Shown one piece after another: positions 1 through 12,028 of a stretch of DNA of 64,000 nt (the first letter of the stretch is position 1; each line of letters opens with the position of its first letter). This stretch comes from Bacteroidota bacterium (lineage in GTDB: Bacteria > Bacteroidota > Ignavibacteria > SZUA-365). A model generated the notes under the pieces. It searched no databases, was not told where the DNA came from, and saw nothing but the letters and a program-made list of their open reading frames with translations. Position numbers and translations under genes: made by a program. The DNA is taken from NCBI GenBank assembly GCA_029907355.1, contig JARYLZ010000001.1:1-64000 (forward strand), in the 5' to 3' direction.

Positions 1-2
1 CC

Positions 3-788
3 TGTTCCCCCATCCTCACCCCGGCCGGGACCGACTCCATCATGGTCCGCTTCCGGCCCGACCGCCTCGGCACGTACGGAGCCGTCCTCGCTGTTTCGAG
101 TTCCGACAGCAGCTCACCGGTCGTTCATGTCCTTCTCACGGGGGTATGCGCAGAGAACACGGTCCCGCGCATCGCGGTGAGCAGGCGCATGATCGACTTC
201 GGCGAGGTCAACGTGGGGCTGGTCAAGGACGAAGACGTGACGATCTTCAACACCGGCGCGGCCGATCTCCTCATCCAACGCATGGATTTCCTCGGCCTCG
301 ACACCGCGGATTTCTCCATCGTCCTCCCCCCCTCGCCAATCATCCCGCTCGGGGACAGCTCGCTTCTCCGCCTGAGATTGACCGCCTCGTCGGGCGGTCC
401 CCGCAGTGCATTCCTCCGCATCCAGACCAACGACCCCGTGAACGTTTACACGGACGTCATGCTCTCGGGGACGGTCGTGGGAACGTCGGCCGTTCCACCG
501 GCGCCCGCGTTCACCGTGTTCCCGCCCTACCCCAACCCCTTTTCTTCCCGCACAACCGTGGTCGTGGAAGCACGGACGCGTTGTTCCTTCACTCTCGACG
601 TGCTCGACGTCCTCGGTCGTTGCGTCCACGTTCTCCACGAGGGCATCCTCGAGCCGGGGCACGTCGTCTTTGCATGGGACGGCATGGGCGCGGACGGGAA
701 ACGCGCCGCACCCGGCGTGTATCGCGTCATCGCCGATGCGGGCGGGAAGCGGTTGTCGTCGACGGTGGTCCTTCTCCCTCTCCGATGA
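3..788 (+). CDS. Secreted protein with ASH/choice-of-anchor-D-like Ig repeats and T9SS C-terminal sorting domain (5' truncated by window edge)
   Basis: Frame is open to the window start (CSPILTPAGTDSIMVRF...). 'IDFGEVNVGLVKDEDVTIFNTGAADLLI' is typical of ASPM/SPD-2/Hydin-like domains. The C-terminus 'FPPYPNPFSSRTTVVVEA...DVLGRCV...GVYRVIADAGGKRLSSTVVLL' is T9SS type A-like. Confidence 0.8.
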   Translation, partial: CSPILTPAGTDSIMVRFRPDRLGTYGAVLAVSSSDSSSPVVHVLLTGVCAENTVPRIAVSRRMIDFGEVNVGLVKDEDVTIFNTGAADLLIQRMDFLGLDTADFSIVLPPSPIIPLGDSSLLRLRLTASSGGPRSAFLRIQTNDPVNVYTDVMLSGTVVGTSAVPPAPAFTVFPPYPNPFSSRTTVVVEARTRCSFTLDVLDVLGRCVHVLHEGILEPGHVVFAWDGMGADGKRAAPGVYRVIADAGGKRLSSTVVLLPLR

Positions 789-899
789 AATGGAGGAAAC
801 GAGGAAAAACGCTTTCCCATCCCGACAACAGGGGAATATCCGGGGACCGATCGGTCGAACGCAGGGGATACGTTATCGTGTGAGGGAAGCCCGCGAGAA

Positions 900-1385
900 T
901 TACTTCTTTCTCCGCGAGGTTTTCGCGCGAAGATCGTCGAGTTTCAAACGGAGAAGAGCGAGAGCGGCTTCCGTATCGCGTCGCTTTCGGATTCGAAACA
1001 CGATCCATTTCGCATTGATCGAACGCTTATAATCCGAAAACCGTGCTCGGAACTCCTCGGTCAACTCGCGAAGCGCGATGAATTCCGCCTCCCTCGCGAG
1101 TGGCACGGACAACGTCATCGTGAAGAAGCCTTTCTGGAAATGCAGGATGCATACGACCCGCTCGCGAAACGACGCACGGTAACCCCATCCCCGCTCCGAA
1201 TCGTACCAGTGCATGGCCCACACGATGGAAGGTTCCAGAAGATCGAGCCCTTCCTCGAGCCGCCGCAGCTCGATGGCGGGGAGCACCCCGAGGACCACCT
1301 CGATTTCCGGGCGTGTCGGGATGTGCTTGAAATCGTTGAACGGGAGTTTATGGATCGTCGCCACGGCGGAATAAACGGTCGTCAT
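900..1385 (-). CDS. DUF3788-like protein
   Basis: 161 aa. 'WAMHWYDSERGWGYRASFRERVVCILHFQKGFFTMTLSVP' resembles the DUF3788 family. Confidence 0.6.
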   Translation of the reverse strand: MTTVYSAVATIHKLPFNDFKHIPTRPEIEVVLGVLPAIELRRLEEGLDLLEPSIVWAMHWYDSERGWGYRASFRERVVCILHFQKGFFTMTLSVPLAREAEFIALRELTEEFRARFSDYKRSINAKWIVFRIRKRRDTEAALALLRLKLDDLRAKTSRRKK

Positions 1386-1417
1386 GCGGAAGAAAAAACC
1401 GGCGGTCGATCCAGGTC

Positions 1418-2311
1418 TCAGACCCGGAGCGCCGTGCCGGTCAGCGCGCTGTAAGCTTCAAGGTATTTCTCCGTCGTCTTCTCAACGATCTCTCGGGGGA
1501 GCGACGGTGCGGGAGGGGTCTTGTCCCACCCGACGGACTCGAGATAGTCCCGCACGTACTGCTTATCGAAACTGACCTGGGGTCGTCCCGGCCGGTACGA
1601 CGACACCGGCCAGAACCGGGAGGAGTCCGGCGTCAGCGCCTCGTCGATGAGCATCAACTCCCCGTCGGCCATCCCGAACTCGAATTTCGTGTCGGCGATG
1701 ATGATGCCGCGGGGGAAGGCAAGATCGCACGCGTAGCGGTACAGGGCGACGCTCAGTTCCGCGAGTTTCGCCGCGAGTTCACGGCCGACGAGCGCCGCGG
1801 CTTCCTCGAAGGTTATGTTTTCGTCATGCCCCACCTCGGCTTTCGTCGACGGCGTGAATATCGGTTCAGGGAGACGCGAGCCGTCCATCAAACCCGCAGG
1901 CAGGGTGATTCCGCAAACGGTCCGTGCGCGTTGGTATTCCTTCCATCCCGACCCTGCAAGGTAGCCACGGACCACACATTCGACGGGAAGGGGCTCGGTA
2001 CGCCGGACCATCATACTCCGTCCGCGTAGGATGTCCCGGTAAGGGGCGCATGAGTCCGGGTACTCATCGGGGTCGGTGCTGAGGCAGTGATTCGGGCAAA
2101 TATGTCCCGTCCGGTCGAACCAAAATTTCGAAATCGATGTCAAGACGATCCCCTTCATAGGGATCGGGTCGGGAAGGACGACGTCGAAAGCCGAGAGACG
2201 ATCCGTCGCGACGATGAGGAGCCGCTTGCTGTCGAGGGAGTACACATCGCGGACTTTCCCGCGACGGTACAACGTCAAGGGAGAAAGATCGGTTTCGGAA
2301 ATCGCCTTCAT
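1418..2311 (-). CDS. purC: Phosphoribosylaminoimidazole-succinocarboxamide synthase
   Basis: 297 aa. 'RRGKVRDVYSLDSKRLLIVATDRLSAFDVVLPDPIPMKG' and 'FIIADTKFEFG'-type motifs ('IIIADTKFEFGMADGELMLIDEALTPDSSRFWP') are PurC hallmarks. Confidence 0.96.
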   Translation of the reverse strand: MKAISETDLSPLTLYRRGKVRDVYSLDSKRLLIVATDRLSAFDVVLPDPIPMKGIVLTSISKFWFDRTGHICPNHCLSTDPDEYPDSCAPYRDILRGRSMMVRRTEPLPVECVVRGYLAGSGWKEYQRARTVCGITLPAGLMDGSRLPEPIFTPSTKAEVGHDENITFEEAAALVGRELAAKLAELSVALYRYACDLAFPRGIIIADTKFEFGMADGELMLIDEALTPDSSRFWPVSSYRPGRPQVSFDKQYVRDYLESVGWDKTPPAPSLPREIVEKTTEKYLEAYSALTGTALRV

Positions 2312-2524
2312 GATGCCGTTCCGTATCGTTCAGGGACACCGCTTCGGCGTAAATGTACGGCGGGAGGTTTCGAGACGAAAACCATGCACGGGGGAATTGC
2401 TATCGCCGAAAGGACGATGTAGTTTCGTTCGATCCTTCTCCGCGGCATTGTCTCGCCATGTCCATCCTTTGCGATAGTGCCGCGACAAGTCCCGAAGGGT
2501 TCGACCGGATCTCGGAGTTGTGAT

Positions 2525-3589
2525 ATGGCATCTGCCCGAAAACGATCGGAAAAGAGCGGACTCCCCCCGGGCTCTCTCGTATACGTCGGTGAAGAGCGGC
2601 ATGAACCGGTCCGTGTGGAGGTCATCACGTACGATCTCCGCGCCTGCACCCAGCGAATCGTCTCCCCGGAAGAACTCGACCTCACCCCTCGAGAAGAAGA
2701 GGGCATCCTCTGGGTCAACCTCGACGGGGTCCACGATGCGTCTCTCCTCGAACGGATCGGGGCCGTTTTCGGTCTCCACGAACTCACGCTCGAAGACATT
2801 CTGAACACCGAGCAGCGTCCGAAGCTCGAGATCTACGATCGCTACGTATTCATCGTCATGAAGATGTTGTGGTACGACGGCGGTGAGCGCCGCCTTGTCC
2901 ACGAGCAGGTGAGTTTCATCCTCGGAGAGAAATTTCTCCTTTCTTTCCAGGAGGGCGTCGCAGGGGACGTGTTCGAGTCGGTGCGGCAACGGTTGAGGAA
3001 CGAACGAGCGAGAATTCGGTCCGAAGGCACCGATTTCCTCTGCTACACGCTCATCGACGCTATCGTGGACCATTACTTCGCCGTCTTGGAACGCATCGGC
3101 GAGCACATTTCGGAAATCGAGGATGAATTGATCCGCGAGGCGGACCACCAGACCCTGCAGACCATCCACCAGCTGAAGAGAGAGCTGGTCCTTCTCCGGA
3201 AATCGGTTTGGCCTTTGCGGGAAATCGTCGGCGCGATGGAGCGGCGTGAAATTCCCTTCGTCACGCCCTCTAGCCAGCCGTTCCTCCGTGACGTCTACGA
3301 CCACATCATCCAGGTCATGGAAACGCTCGAGACGTACCGCGACATGCTCTCGGGCATGGTGGACATCTACATGTCGACGGTGAGCAACCGCATGAACGAG
3401 ATCATGAAGGTCCTCACGATCATCGCGACGGTGTTCATCCCACTCACATTCATCGCGGGCGTATACGGGATGAATTTCGAACACATGCCGGAACTGCACT
3501 GGCGTTGGGGGTATGCCTTCGCGTGGGGGATCATGGCAACCGTCGCCCTCGGGATGTTCATCTACTTCCGAAAGAAAAAATGGATGTAA
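2525..3589 (+). CDS. corA: CorA-family magnesium/cobalt transporter
   Basis: GMN signature in 'FIAGVYGMNFEHMPELHWRWGYAFAWGIM' with two C-terminal TM segments. ATG at 2525 preferred over the ORF-track start at 2477. Confidence 0.93.
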   Translation: MASARKRSEKSGLPPGSLVYVGEERHEPVRVEVITYDLRACTQRIVSPEELDLTPREEEGILWVNLDGVHDASLLERIGAVFGLHELTLEDILNTEQRPKLEIYDRYVFIVMKMLWYDGGERRLVHEQVSFILGEKFLLSFQEGVAGDVFESVRQRLRNERARIRSEGTDFLCYTLIDAIVDHYFAVLERIGEHISEIEDELIREADHQTLQTIHQLKRELVLLRKSVWPLREIVGAMERREIPFVTPSSQPFLRDVYDHIIQVMETLETYRDMLSGMVDIYMSTVSNRMNEIMKVLTIIATVFIPLTFIAGVYGMNFEHMPELHWRWGYAFAWGIMATVALGMFIYFRKKKWM

Positions 3590-3739
3590 CGGGAAGATGT
3601 CTCGTCCCATGAACGGGAGATCCCGCTGTTCATCCGCGAACGCCGTGTTCTCCGAACCCGGGAACAGAGGGTTCACGGCCGGCACCGAATCCCGTCGCGT
3701 CCCGTTTTCCGTTTGCCGTCCCGTTGCAATCGAATCGAT

Positions 3740-5182
3740 ATGAACGAATATTTCATCGGGATCGGTGGATCCGCCATGGCCTCCGTTGCCGCCGCTCTCG
3801 CCGAATCGGGCGAACAGATCACGGGAGCCGATGCTCATGTCTATCCGCCCATGAGCGGCTTCCTCGAAGCGAAAGGCATCGTGTACCACGACAGCTATTC
3901 GTCGTCACACGTGGATCTTTTCACGGCCGAGGCGGAAAAATCCCGTCGGCGGTTCCGATTCGTCATCGGCAACGCCATCAGCCGGGGGAATCCGGAACTC
4001 GAGCGCGTTCTGGAACGAAAGCTCCCCTACACATCCCTCCCCGCTCTGATCGGGGAGGAATGTATCGGCGAAAGAACGTCCCTCGTCTGCACAGGAACGC
4101 ATGGGAAAACAACGACGACTTCTCTCGCCGCTTGGGTGCTGGAGTGCGCCGGTTTCGCCCCTGGTTTCATGATCGGCGGCATCCCGGGGAATTTCGGTTC
4201 CGGTTGCCGTCTTTCCCCTTCCGGGAAGGTGTTCGTCACGGAAGGCGACGAGTACGATTCCGCGTTCTTCGACAAGCGCCCCAAGTTCGTGCATTACAGG
4301 CCGGATCTTCTGATCATCAACAATGTCGAGTTCGACCACGCCGACATCTTCGGCTCGATCGACGAGGTCGTCCGGGTGTTCCGGAACGTGGTACGTATCG
4401 TGCCGGGTAACGGTCTCATCCTCGTCAACGGCGACGACCCGATCGCACTCGATGCGGCGAGGAACACGCACACGCCGGTGCGGACGTTCGGTTTCACGGA
4501 ACGATGCGATTGGCGCGCCGTCGATATCCGCCGGGAAGACGGGACGTTGTCCTTCGGCATCATCCCGCCGGGCGAAGGGAAAGGGGAAACGACACGGTTC
4601 ATGCTTCCGCTGCCGGGGGATTTCAACGTCCGGAATGCGCTCGGCGTCGCCGCCGCGCTTTCCGCGCTCGGCGTGCAGGAAGAGGTTATCCAAAAGGGGG
4701 TCGCCTCCTTTCGGGGTGTGCGGCGAAGGATGGAACTCGTCCTCGAAGCCAACGGTATCACGGTGATCGACGACTTCGCGCATCACCCCACCGCCATCCG
4801 GGAAACGCTCCGCGCCCTCCGGGCGCAATACCCGGGGAAACGCCTCCGTGCCGTGTTCGAACCGCGCTCAAACACGACGACGCGCAACGTCTTCCAGGAG
4901 GAACTCGCCCGTTCATTCGACGATGCGGATGAGGTTCTCATCGGTCCGGTGAACCGGCCGGAACGGTACCGCCCCGAGGAAATCCTCGACACTGACCGCC
5001 TCGCCCGCGATATCAGGGAACGCGGCCTCGCTGCCTTTGCGGTTTCCAGGAACGACGAATTACCCGAGAGGGTCGCGGAGAATCTCCGTGCCGGCCATCT
5101 CGTCGTCCTCCTCAGCAACGGCTCGTTCGGAGGGTTCGCAACCGCCATGATCGAGAACCTGCGGAAAGCGGCATCCGGCTGA
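3740..5182 (+). CDS. mpl: UDP-N-acetylmuramate:L-alanyl-gamma-D-glutamyl-meso-diaminopimelate ligase (Mpl), Mur ligase family
   Basis: '[25 protein letters not shown]', '[17 protein letters not shown]', '[37 protein letters not shown]', '[18 protein letters not shown]' are Mpl-type Mur ligase motifs. Confidence 0.9.
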   Translation: MNEYFIGIGGSAMASVAAALAESGEQITGADAHVYPPMSGFLEAKGIVYHDSYSSSHVDLFTAEAEKSRRRFRFVIGNAISRGNPELERVLERKLPYTSLPALIGEECIGERTSLVCTGTHGKTTTTSLAAWVLECAGFAPGFMIGGIPGNFGSGCRLSPSGKVFVTEGDEYDSAFFDKRPKFVHYRPDLLIINNVEFDHADIFGSIDEVVRVFRNVVRIVPGNGLILVNGDDPIALDAARNTHTPVRTFGFTERCDWRAVDIRREDGTLSFGIIPPGEGKGETTRFMLPLPGDFNVRNALGVAAALSALGVQEEVIQKGVASFRGVRRRMELVLEANGITVIDDFAHHPTAIRETLRALRAQYPGKRLRAVFEPRSNTTTRNVFQEELARSFDDADEVLIGPVNRPERYRPEEILDTDRLARDIRERGLAAFAVSRNDELPERVAENLRAGHLVVLLSNGSFGGFATAMIENLRKAASG

Positions 5183-5255
5183 AGCGTCCGCACCGCCCGT
5201 CATCTTGTTCCAATCCGTCCTTCTCGCGATCTTCTTGGATTGAGGCGAAGATATC

Positions 5256-8153
5256 ATGGCGACGGATGTCATATCGATACGGGGCGCACGCGAGCACAAC
5301 CTGAAGAACATCGACATCGACATCCCGCGCGACCGCCTCGTGGTGATCACGGGGTTGTCGGGTTCCGGCAAGTCGAGCCTCGCGTTCGACACGATCTACG
5401 CCGAAGGACAACGCCGCTACGTCGAGTGTCTCTCCGCGTATGCACGCCAGTTCCTCGGCACGATGGAGCGTCCGGATGTCGACCGCATCGAAGGCTTGAG
5501 CCCCGCGATCTCGATCGAGCAGAAAACGGTCGGTCGAAATCCCCGTTCCACCGTCGGGACAATCACGGAAATCTACGATTACCTGCGCCTGCTCTTCGCG
5601 CGGGCGGGTGTCCAACACTGCCCGAAAGACGGCGCACTGGTCCAGAGGCAGAGTTTCGACCAGATGGTCGACCGCATTCTTTCCCTCGAGCAGGGGACGC
5701 GCCTCGTCATTCTCGCTCCTGTCGTCCGGGGTCGGAAGGGCCATTACCGGGAACTGTTCGAACAAATCGCAGGGGACGGTTTCACGAAGGTGCGCGTCGA
5801 CGGCGAGATCCGGGAAATCGAAAGCGGGATGAAGACGGACCGTTACAAGGTCCACAACATCGAGATCGTCGTAGACCGCTTCGTCGTTCACCCCGATGTT
5901 CGCAGCAGGGCGGCGGATTCGCTCGAGATCGCCCTGAAATACGGCCAGGGCGTCGTCATCGTGCACGCGGACGGGAAAGATATCCTGATGAGCGAGAAAT
6001 ATGCCTGCCCTGCCTGTAATGCCAGTTTCGAGGAACCGGCACCGAGTTCTTTCTCGTTCAATTCGCCGTATGGGTATTGCCCGGCCTGCCAAGGGCTGGG
6101 GGAACAGCGCGAGTTCGATCTCGGTCTCATTCTGCCCGACGAAAGCAAGCCACTGGATGGGGAAGCTCTCGTCCCGCTCGGCAAACCGCGACGGAACTGG
6201 CTCTGGGCCCAGGTCAGAGCTGTCGCCAAACGATTCGCGTTCGATCTCGACGTGCCGTGGAGGGACATTCCCGGGGAAGCCCGCCACATTCTCCTCTACG
6301 GAAGCGGGCGGGAGAAATTCGACATTCTCTACGTGGATCCCCAGGGGCGAACCACGATGTACCGCCATTCCATTTCGGGGGTCATTCCCTGGCTCCGCCA
6401 GTTCTACGAGAACACGACCTCGAGCAACCTCCGCGAATGGGCCGAGTCCTTCATGACGGCTGTCCCCTGTTCGGCTTGCGGCGGGGGTCGCCTCCGTCCC
6501 GAAGCCCTCGCCGTACGGTTTGGGGGGATGACCATCGACCGCATCGTCCGCATGTCCATCCGCGAGGCGTCCCTCTTCTTCGAGGCACCGGAAATGACGA
6601 AGCGGCAAGAGGAAATTGCGCGCCCGATCATCAAGGAAATCGCGGCACGACTCGAATTCCTCCGCAACGTGGGGTTGGATTACCTCACGCTGGACCGCTC
6701 GGGGCGGTCCCTTTCCGGCGGTGAGGCACAGCGTATCCGCCTCGCGACGCAGATCGGGACTCGACTCACCGGTGTCCTCTATATCCTGGACGAGCCCTCC
6801 ATCGGTCTCCACCAGCGTGATAACATCAAGCTCATTTCGTCGCTCAAGCACCTCCGCGACATCGGGAACTCCGTGATCGTCGTCGAACACGACCGCGAGA
6901 TGATCGAGAATGCGGACCACGTGATCGACCTCGGTCCGGGTGCAGGGGAGTACGGGGGCCGCGTCATCGCGTCAGGGTCGGTGGATGACCTCAAACGCAG
7001 CGTGCGGCGACGGGGAAACGGAAACGGTCGCTCGAACCGGGGGCCGGACATGGATCAGGTTCCTCAGCCTCTCTCTCTGACCGCAGCATACCTGACGGCG
7101 AAACGTTCCATCCCCATACCCGCCGTGCGCAGGGCAGGCAACGGAGAACACCTCGTCCTGAAAGGGGCGCGGGGTCGCAACCTCAAGAACATCACCTTCG
7201 CCGTCCCCCTCGGGACGTTCGTCTGTGTTACGGGGGTCAGCGGGTCGGGCAAATCCTCGCTCGTCAACGAGACCCTTTTTCCCATTCTCGCGCGCCGTTT
7301 CTACGGATCCAACATGCCCGTCCTCCCGTACGACGGCATTGAAGGGCTCGACAAAGTCGATAAGGTGATCGATATCGACCAAGCGCCGATCGGCCGAACG
7401 CCGCGCTCAAATCCCGCGACCTACACGGGCTTGTTCACGCTGATCCGCGACCTGTTCATGAGCCTCCCCGAGTCCCGTATCCGCGGCTATTCCGCAGGCC
7501 GGTTCAGTTTCAACGTGTCGGGAGGGAGGTGCGACGCTTGCGAGGGCGACGGTGTCCGCCGGATCGAGATGAATTTCCTTCCCGACGTATACGTCCTCTG
7601 CGAGGTGTGCAAAGGGAAGCGGTACAATCGCGAAACGCTGGAAGTGCGTTTTCGCGGGAAATCCATCGCGGACGTGCTCGACATGTCCGTCGACGAGGCT
7701 CTGGCGTTCTTCGCCGACATCCCACGAATACGGCGTAAGCTCGAGACGCTGCACGATGTCGGACTCGGTTATATCCGCCTCGGCCAGCAGGCGACGACCC
7801 TCTCGGGGGGCGAGGCCCAGCGCGTCAAGCTCTCGACCGAACTCTCCAAGGTGGGAACGGGGAACACGCTGTATATCCTTGACGAACCCACGACGGGTTT
7901 GCATTTCGAGGACGTCCGGATGTTGCTCGACGTGCTCTCCAAGCTCGTCGACAAGGGGAACACCGTCATCGTCATCGAGCACAACCTCGAAGTCGTCAAG
8001 TGCGCGGATTGGATCATCGACCTCGGCCCGGAAGGAGGGGACGACGGGGGATATGTCGTCGTCGAGGGGACACCGGAACAGGTCGCCGCTTCCGGGAAAG
8101 GATACACCGCCATGTACCTGCGAGAGGTATTGACACCCCCCCGGTCGCGGTGA
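5256..8153 (+). CDS. uvrA: Excinuclease ABC subunit A
   Basis: 965 aa. '[39 protein letters not shown]', zinc-finger cysteines, and '[19 protein letters not shown]...[15 protein letters not shown]'. Confidence 0.98.
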   Translation: MATDVISIRGAREHNLKNIDIDIPRDRLVVITGLSGSGKSSLAFDTIYAEGQRRYVECLSAYARQFLGTMERPDVDRIEGLSPAISIEQKTVGRNPRSTVGTITEIYDYLRLLFARAGVQHCPKDGALVQRQSFDQMVDRILSLEQGTRLVILAPVVRGRKGHYRELFEQIAGDGFTKVRVDGEIREIESGMKTDRYKVHNIEIVVDRFVVHPDVRSRAADSLEIALKYGQGVVIVHADGKDILMSEKYACPACNASFEEPAPSSFSFNSPYGYCPACQGLGEQREFDLGLILPDESKPLDGEALVPLGKPRRNWLWAQVRAVAKRFAFDLDVPWRDIPGEARHILLYGSGREKFDILYVDPQGRTTMYRHSISGVIPWLRQFYENTTSSNLREWAESFMTAVPCSACGGGRLRPEALAVRFGGMTIDRIVRMSIREASLFFEAPEMTKRQEEIARPIIKEIAARLEFLRNVGLDYLTLDRSGRSLSGGEAQRIRLATQIGTRLTGVLYILDEPSIGLHQRDNIKLISSLKHLRDIGNSVIVVEHDREMIENADHVIDLGPGAGEYGGRVIASGSVDDLKRSVRRRGNGNGRSNRGPDMDQVPQPLSLTAAYLTAKRSIPIPAVRRAGNGEHLVLKGARGRNLKNITFAVPLGTFVCVTGVSGSGKSSLVNETLFPILARRFYGSNMPVLPYDGIEGLDKVDKVIDIDQAPIGRTPRSNPATYTGLFTLIRDLFMSLPESRIRGYSAGRFSFNVSGGRCDACEGDGVRRIEMNFLPDVYVLCEVCKGKRYNRETLEVRFRGKSIADVLDMSVDEALAFFADIPRIRRKLETLHDVGLGYIRLGQQATTLSGGEAQRVKLSTELSKVGTGNTLYILDEPTTGLHFEDVRMLLDVLSKLVDKGNTVIVIEHNLEVVKCADWIIDLGPEGGDDGGYVVVEGTPEQVAASGKGYTAMYLREVLTPPRSR

Positions 8154-8413
8154 ACGGTTTCGGGGAGCAGTCGGTGCAGGCACGAACGAGTCGTGTTCTG
8201 GTGCGGGTTCTTCCGGAGGTCCGTACCCTTCTCCTCGCGCTCTGCCGAACTCCGTATGACAGGCCCGAGGGGATCCGCCCTTCTTCCCATCGGGAGATTC
8301 GACGAAGGCTTTCCCCTCGCCGCATACGGGTCACCATCCACCTCTGCCCACGGCCGGAAGCAGGTAAAAGTCCTGCACCCTGCAGCGGGGAAGGGCAATC
8401 CCTTTTTCGGGAG

Positions 8414-8974
8414 TCAAACCTCCATAATCTCCGATTCTTTCGCCTCGAGAATCCGGTCGACCGTTTCGATGTGTTTGTCGGTCAGATCCTGCACCCGTTT
8501 TTCCGCCTTCTTCCTCTCGTCCTCTGAGATGTGCTCTTCCTTCTCGGCCTTTTTCAAGTGCTCGTTCGCGTCACGGCGGATATTCCGGAGCGCGACTTTC
8601 GTTTCCTCCCCGAAGCGTCGGACGAGCTTGACGAGATCGCGACGTCGTTCTGCGGTGAGCGGCGGGATGGGGACACGGATGACGGTGCCGTCGTTGACGG
8701 GATTGAGCCCCAGATCCGACGAGAGGATCGCCTTCTCGATGAGCGGAATGAGGCTGCGGTCCCATGGTTGCACGTTGAGCGTGTGAACATCGCGCACGGA
8801 GATGTTGGCCACCTTGTTGAGCGGCATGACAGATCCATAGGCGGTGACCTTCACGGCGTCCAGCAACGCCGTGGTTGCCTTGCCCGTGCGGATCCTGTGG
8901 AGCTCGTTCCGCAGGGACTCGACCGATTTGTCCATGCGGGTTGACGCATCCTTGATGATGGCATCGATCGGCAT
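8414..8974 (-). CDS. frr: Ribosome recycling factor
   Basis: 186 aa. 'MDKSVESLRNELHRIRTGKATTALLDAVKVTAYGSVMPLNKVANISV' is typical RRF. Confidence 0.97.
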   Translation of the reverse strand: MPIDAIIKDASTRMDKSVESLRNELHRIRTGKATTALLDAVKVTAYGSVMPLNKVANISVRDVHTLNVQPWDRSLIPLIEKAILSSDLGLNPVNDGTVIRVPIPPLTAERRRDLVKLVRRFGEETKVALRNIRRDANEHLKKAEKEEHISEDERKKAEKRVQDLTDKHIETVDRILEAKESEIMEV

Positions 8975-8986
8975 GTAGGTCTCCCG

Positions 8987-9724
8987 TTATGATGAGGCTG
9001 GCTGATGGTATGACGTGGAAACGAGCGTCCCGATCTCCTCCCCGAGCACGATCCTGCGGAGATTCCCCGGGACGTTGATGTTGAACACGATGATGGGGAC
9101 GTTGTGTTCGCTACAGAGCGTCACGGCCGTCATGTCCATGACGCGGAGGTTCTTGTTGAGAACATCGAAGTAACCGATAGTGCTGAATCGGACGGCCTCG
9201 GGATGCGTTTCCGGATCGGCGTCGTACACGCCGTCCACACGTGTCCCTTTGACGACGACATCCGCTTCGATTTCGATGGCGCGGAGGGCGGCGGCGGTGT
9301 CGGTCGTAAAATTCGGGTTCCCCGTCCCTGCTCCGAGAATGACGACGCGACCTTTCTCCAGATGTCGAATGACGCGCCGGCGGATGTACGGCTCGGCAAT
9401 CTGTCGCATGTCGATGGCGGTCGTCAGTCGTGTCGGAATGCCTTTGGCCTCGAGGACGTTCTGTAATGCGAGCGAATTGATGACTGTGGCGAGCATCCCC
9501 ATCTGGTCGCCCGAGGCTTTCTGGAACCCCTGCGCAGCGGCCGCCACGCCGCGAAAGATATTGCCCCCGCCGAGAACCACACCGATCTGGACACCGAGCT
9601 GCGTTACCGAGATGATCTCGTCGGCGTACGAGGAGAGAACGCCGGGGTCGATGCCGTACGGTCGGTCGCCCATCAGCGACTCACCGCTGAGCTTGAGGAG
9701 GATACGTCGGTACTTGAGATCCAT
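8987..9724 (-). CDS. pyrH: UMP kinase
   Basis: 245 aa. '[16 protein letters not shown]' and '[40 protein letters not shown]'. Confidence 0.97.
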   Translation of the reverse strand: MDLKYRRILLKLSGESLMGDRPYGIDPGVLSSYADEIISVTQLGVQIGVVLGGGNIFRGVAAAAQGFQKASGDQMGMLATVINSLALQNVLEAKGIPTRLTTAIDMRQIAEPYIRRRVIRHLEKGRVVILGAGTGNPNFTTDTAAALRAIEIEADVVVKGTRVDGVYDADPETHPEAVRFSTIGYFDVLNKNLRVMDMTAVTLCSEHNVPIIVFNINVPGNLRRIVLGEEIGTLVSTSYHQPASS

Positions 9725-9821
9725 CGTCGCCTTCCTTCGCGGTCTCGGGTTCAGGATGCGGATTCCACCGTGATCATGTTCCCCCTCATCGGTCGGGGGC
9801 GACGCGGGGATGCGGTGCCCC

Positions 9822-10673
9822 TCACTCGCTTTCGCCCACTTGGAAACGGGCGAAACGCTTCACGACGATCGGCACCCCGCATTCCTTCGAGGCGGTCTCG
9901 ATGTATTCCTTGACGGTCTTCGTGTTGTCGCGGATGTAGCTCTGCTCGAGAAGGGTGAATTCCTGGAAGAATTTGTTGAGTTTGCCCGTGGCGATCCGTT
10001 CGATGAGGTTTTCGGGTTTCCTTTCGTTCCGTGCCTGCTCGCGGTATATCTCGAGCTCTTTCTCGCGCGTCTCGGTTGGGACGGATTCGCGGTCGACGGC
10101 AAGGGGGTTCATCGCCGCTACCTGCATGGCGAGGGATTTCCCCACCTCGAGGATGGGGGTCGCCGCCGAAGGCGCTTCGAGCTCGACGATCACCCCGAGC
10201 TTCGAACCCGGGTGTACGTAGTCGACTAGTACGTTTCCTTTCGGGAACACGCGGAACCGTTTCACTGCGATCTTCTCGCCGATTTTCCCGATCAGTTCCG
10301 TCAAGTGATCCTGGAGCGTTCGGCCGTCGCTCATCGATGACATGAGAGCGGGCAAATCCACCGGTTTCTCGCGCTTCACCGTCTCGAGGACTCTCCGCGC
10401 AAACGCGAGGAAATCCGTGCTGCGTGCGACGAAATCGGTTTCGCAATTGACCTCGACGATGGATCCCTCGCCGCCCTCGACGCTCGTGAGAATGACCCCC
10501 TCGTTCGCCGTGCGGTCCATGCGCTTCTCCGCGGTGACGGCGCCCATTTTCCGAAGGTACTCGATTGCCTTCTCCATGTCCCCACCCGACTCGACGAGCG
10601 CCTTCTTGCAATCCATCATGCCGGCGTTCGTCTTATCGCGGAGTGCTTTCACTGCTGCTGCGGAAATTTCCAT
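9822..10673 (-). CDS. tsf: Translation elongation factor Ts
   Basis: 283 aa. '[38 protein letters not shown]' and '[11 protein letters not shown]'. Confidence 0.98.
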   Translation of the reverse strand: MEISAAAVKALRDKTNAGMMDCKKALVESGGDMEKAIEYLRKMGAVTAEKRMDRTANEGVILTSVEGGEGSIVEVNCETDFVARSTDFLAFARRVLETVKREKPVDLPALMSSMSDGRTLQDHLTELIGKIGEKIAVKRFRVFPKGNVLVDYVHPGSKLGVIVELEAPSAATPILEVGKSLAMQVAAMNPLAVDRESVPTETREKELEIYREQARNERKPENLIERIATGKLNKFFQEFTLLEQSYIRDNTKTVKEYIETASKECGVPIVVKRFARFQVGESE

Positions 10674-10716
10674 ATGCTCTGATCTCTCCTTTATACGGCG
10701 TGTGGAATGGCCATCC

Positions 10717-11475
10717 TCACACCGCCGGTTCTTGACGGGACTCGATTTCCTCGCCTTCTTCTTCTGCTTCCTCCTCGGCTTTGAGGAGAGCGGCTTTCTC
10801 CTTCCCCTCTTCCAACGCCGAAGCGATGGCGCGCGCCACGATCTCGATGGTTCTCGCGGAATCGTCGTTTGCGGGGATGGGATAGTCGATGAGAGTCGGG
10901 TCGCAGTTGGTGTCGACGAGGGCCACGAGGGGAATGCCGAGCGTTCGCGCTTCCTTCACCGCGATGTGTTCCTTGCGGATATCGACGACGAACACGGCGC
11001 CGGGAAGGCGGTTCATGTCCACAATACCGCTGAGGATTTTCGTAAGCCTTTCCTTTTCGCGCGTGAGCATCAGGCGTTCCTTCTTCGTGATCTTGTCGAA
11101 GGTGCCGTCCACCTCCATCCGTTCGATGTTGCTCAGGCGCTTGATGCTCTTGCGGATGGTCGTAAAATTGGTGAGCATGCCGCCGAGCCATCGCTCGGTG
11201 ACGTAATTCTGACCCCCTTGTTCTGCGATGGAGCGGATGATGTCCTTCGCCTGTTTCTTCGTACCGACGTACAGGATGCGTTTCCCCTGCGAGACGATGC
11301 CGACGATCGCTTCGCATGCGGCGTCGATTTTCTCCTGCGTCTTCTTCAAATCGATGATGTGGATGCCGTTGCGCTGCATGAAGATGTAGGGCTTCATCTT
11401 CGGGTTCCAGCGCCGGGTGAGATGACCGAAATGGGCCCCCGCGGCGAGAAGTTCCTCGAGCGAGACTCGTGGCAT
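10717..11475 (-). CDS. rpsB: 30S ribosomal protein S2
   Basis: 252 aa. '[38 protein letters not shown]'. Confidence 0.98.
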   Translation of the reverse strand: MPRVSLEELLAAGAHFGHLTRRWNPKMKPYIFMQRNGIHIIDLKKTQEKIDAACEAIVGIVSQGKRILYVGTKKQAKDIIRSIAEQGGQNYVTERWLGGMLTNFTTIRKSIKRLSNIERMEVDGTFDKITKKERLMLTREKERLTKILSGIVDMNRLPGAVFVVDIRKEHIAVKEARTLGIPLVALVDTNCDPTLIDYPIPANDDSARTIEIVARAIASALEEGKEKAALLKAEEEAEEEGEEIESRQEPAV

Positions 11476-11526
11476 GGTGGGGTACTCCTTGGTGGGTTGC
11501 GGTTGTGTCCTCTGCGGCTTTCATCT

Positions 11527-11566
11527 CGCCGGATGATGCGCCTCATCGGCGCACACCCGTCCGGCG
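11527..11566 (-). promoter_or_regulatory. Nested hairpin in the rpsI-rpsB spacer (candidate rpsB leader/processing element)
   Basis: Minus strand: CGCCGGA-cgggtg-TGCGCC-gatga-GGCGCA-tca-TCCGGCG. Outer stem 7/7 bp, inner stem 6/6 bp, 5-nt loop. No U-tract follows. Confidence 0.5.
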
Positions 11567-11594
11567 ATCCGGCCGCATGCGTGATGGGGAAAAA

Positions 11595-11987
11595 TCAACG
11601 CTTGCTGAACTGGAAGCGTTTCCGTGCTTTTTTCTGACCGTATTTCTTGCGTTCGACCATGCGGCTGTCGCGCGTCAATAACCCCGCTTCCCGAAGCTTC
11701 GGGCGGTGACTTTCATCGAGACGAACGAGTGCGCGGGCGATGCTCAGCTTCACCGCACCGGCCTGCCCATGGGTCCCCCCTCCACGGACGTTCACGAAGA
11801 CGTCATATCGGCCGTTCGTCTCCGTCACGGTGAACGGGGAACGGACTTCATCCAGCATTTCCTGGGTCGGGAAAAATGCGTCGATGTCCCGTCCGTTGAC
11901 CGTGATTTTCCCGGTTCCCGGCATAAGCCGCGCCCGGGCTACTGCGGTTTTCCTGCGACCAACGACGATGGTATGCTGAACTCTCAT
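11595..11987 (-). CDS. rpsI: 30S ribosomal protein S9
   Basis: 130 aa from ATG at 11987 ([39 protein letters not shown]...[17 protein letters not shown]). The ORF-track entry 11595..12755 is an artificial 5' extension across rplM. Confidence 0.97.
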   Translation of the reverse strand: MRVQHTIVVGRRKTAVARARLMPGTGKITVNGRDIDAFFPTQEMLDEVRSPFTVTETNGRYDVFVNVRGGGTHGQAGAVKLSIARALVRLDESHRPKLREAGLLTRDSRMVERKKYGQKKARKRFQFSKR

Positions 11988-12028
11988 GGGTGATCCTTTC
12001 TTTACGTGTGATCTTCCATCCGATCGCG

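Noticed and set aside
2330-3889. 519-aa minus-strand ORF
   Set aside because: Antisense to corA and the mpl start. Same mirror-frame composition, no recognisable domain.
5112-6920. 602-aa minus-strand ORF
   Set aside because: Antisense to uvrA and the mpl end. No domain recognised.
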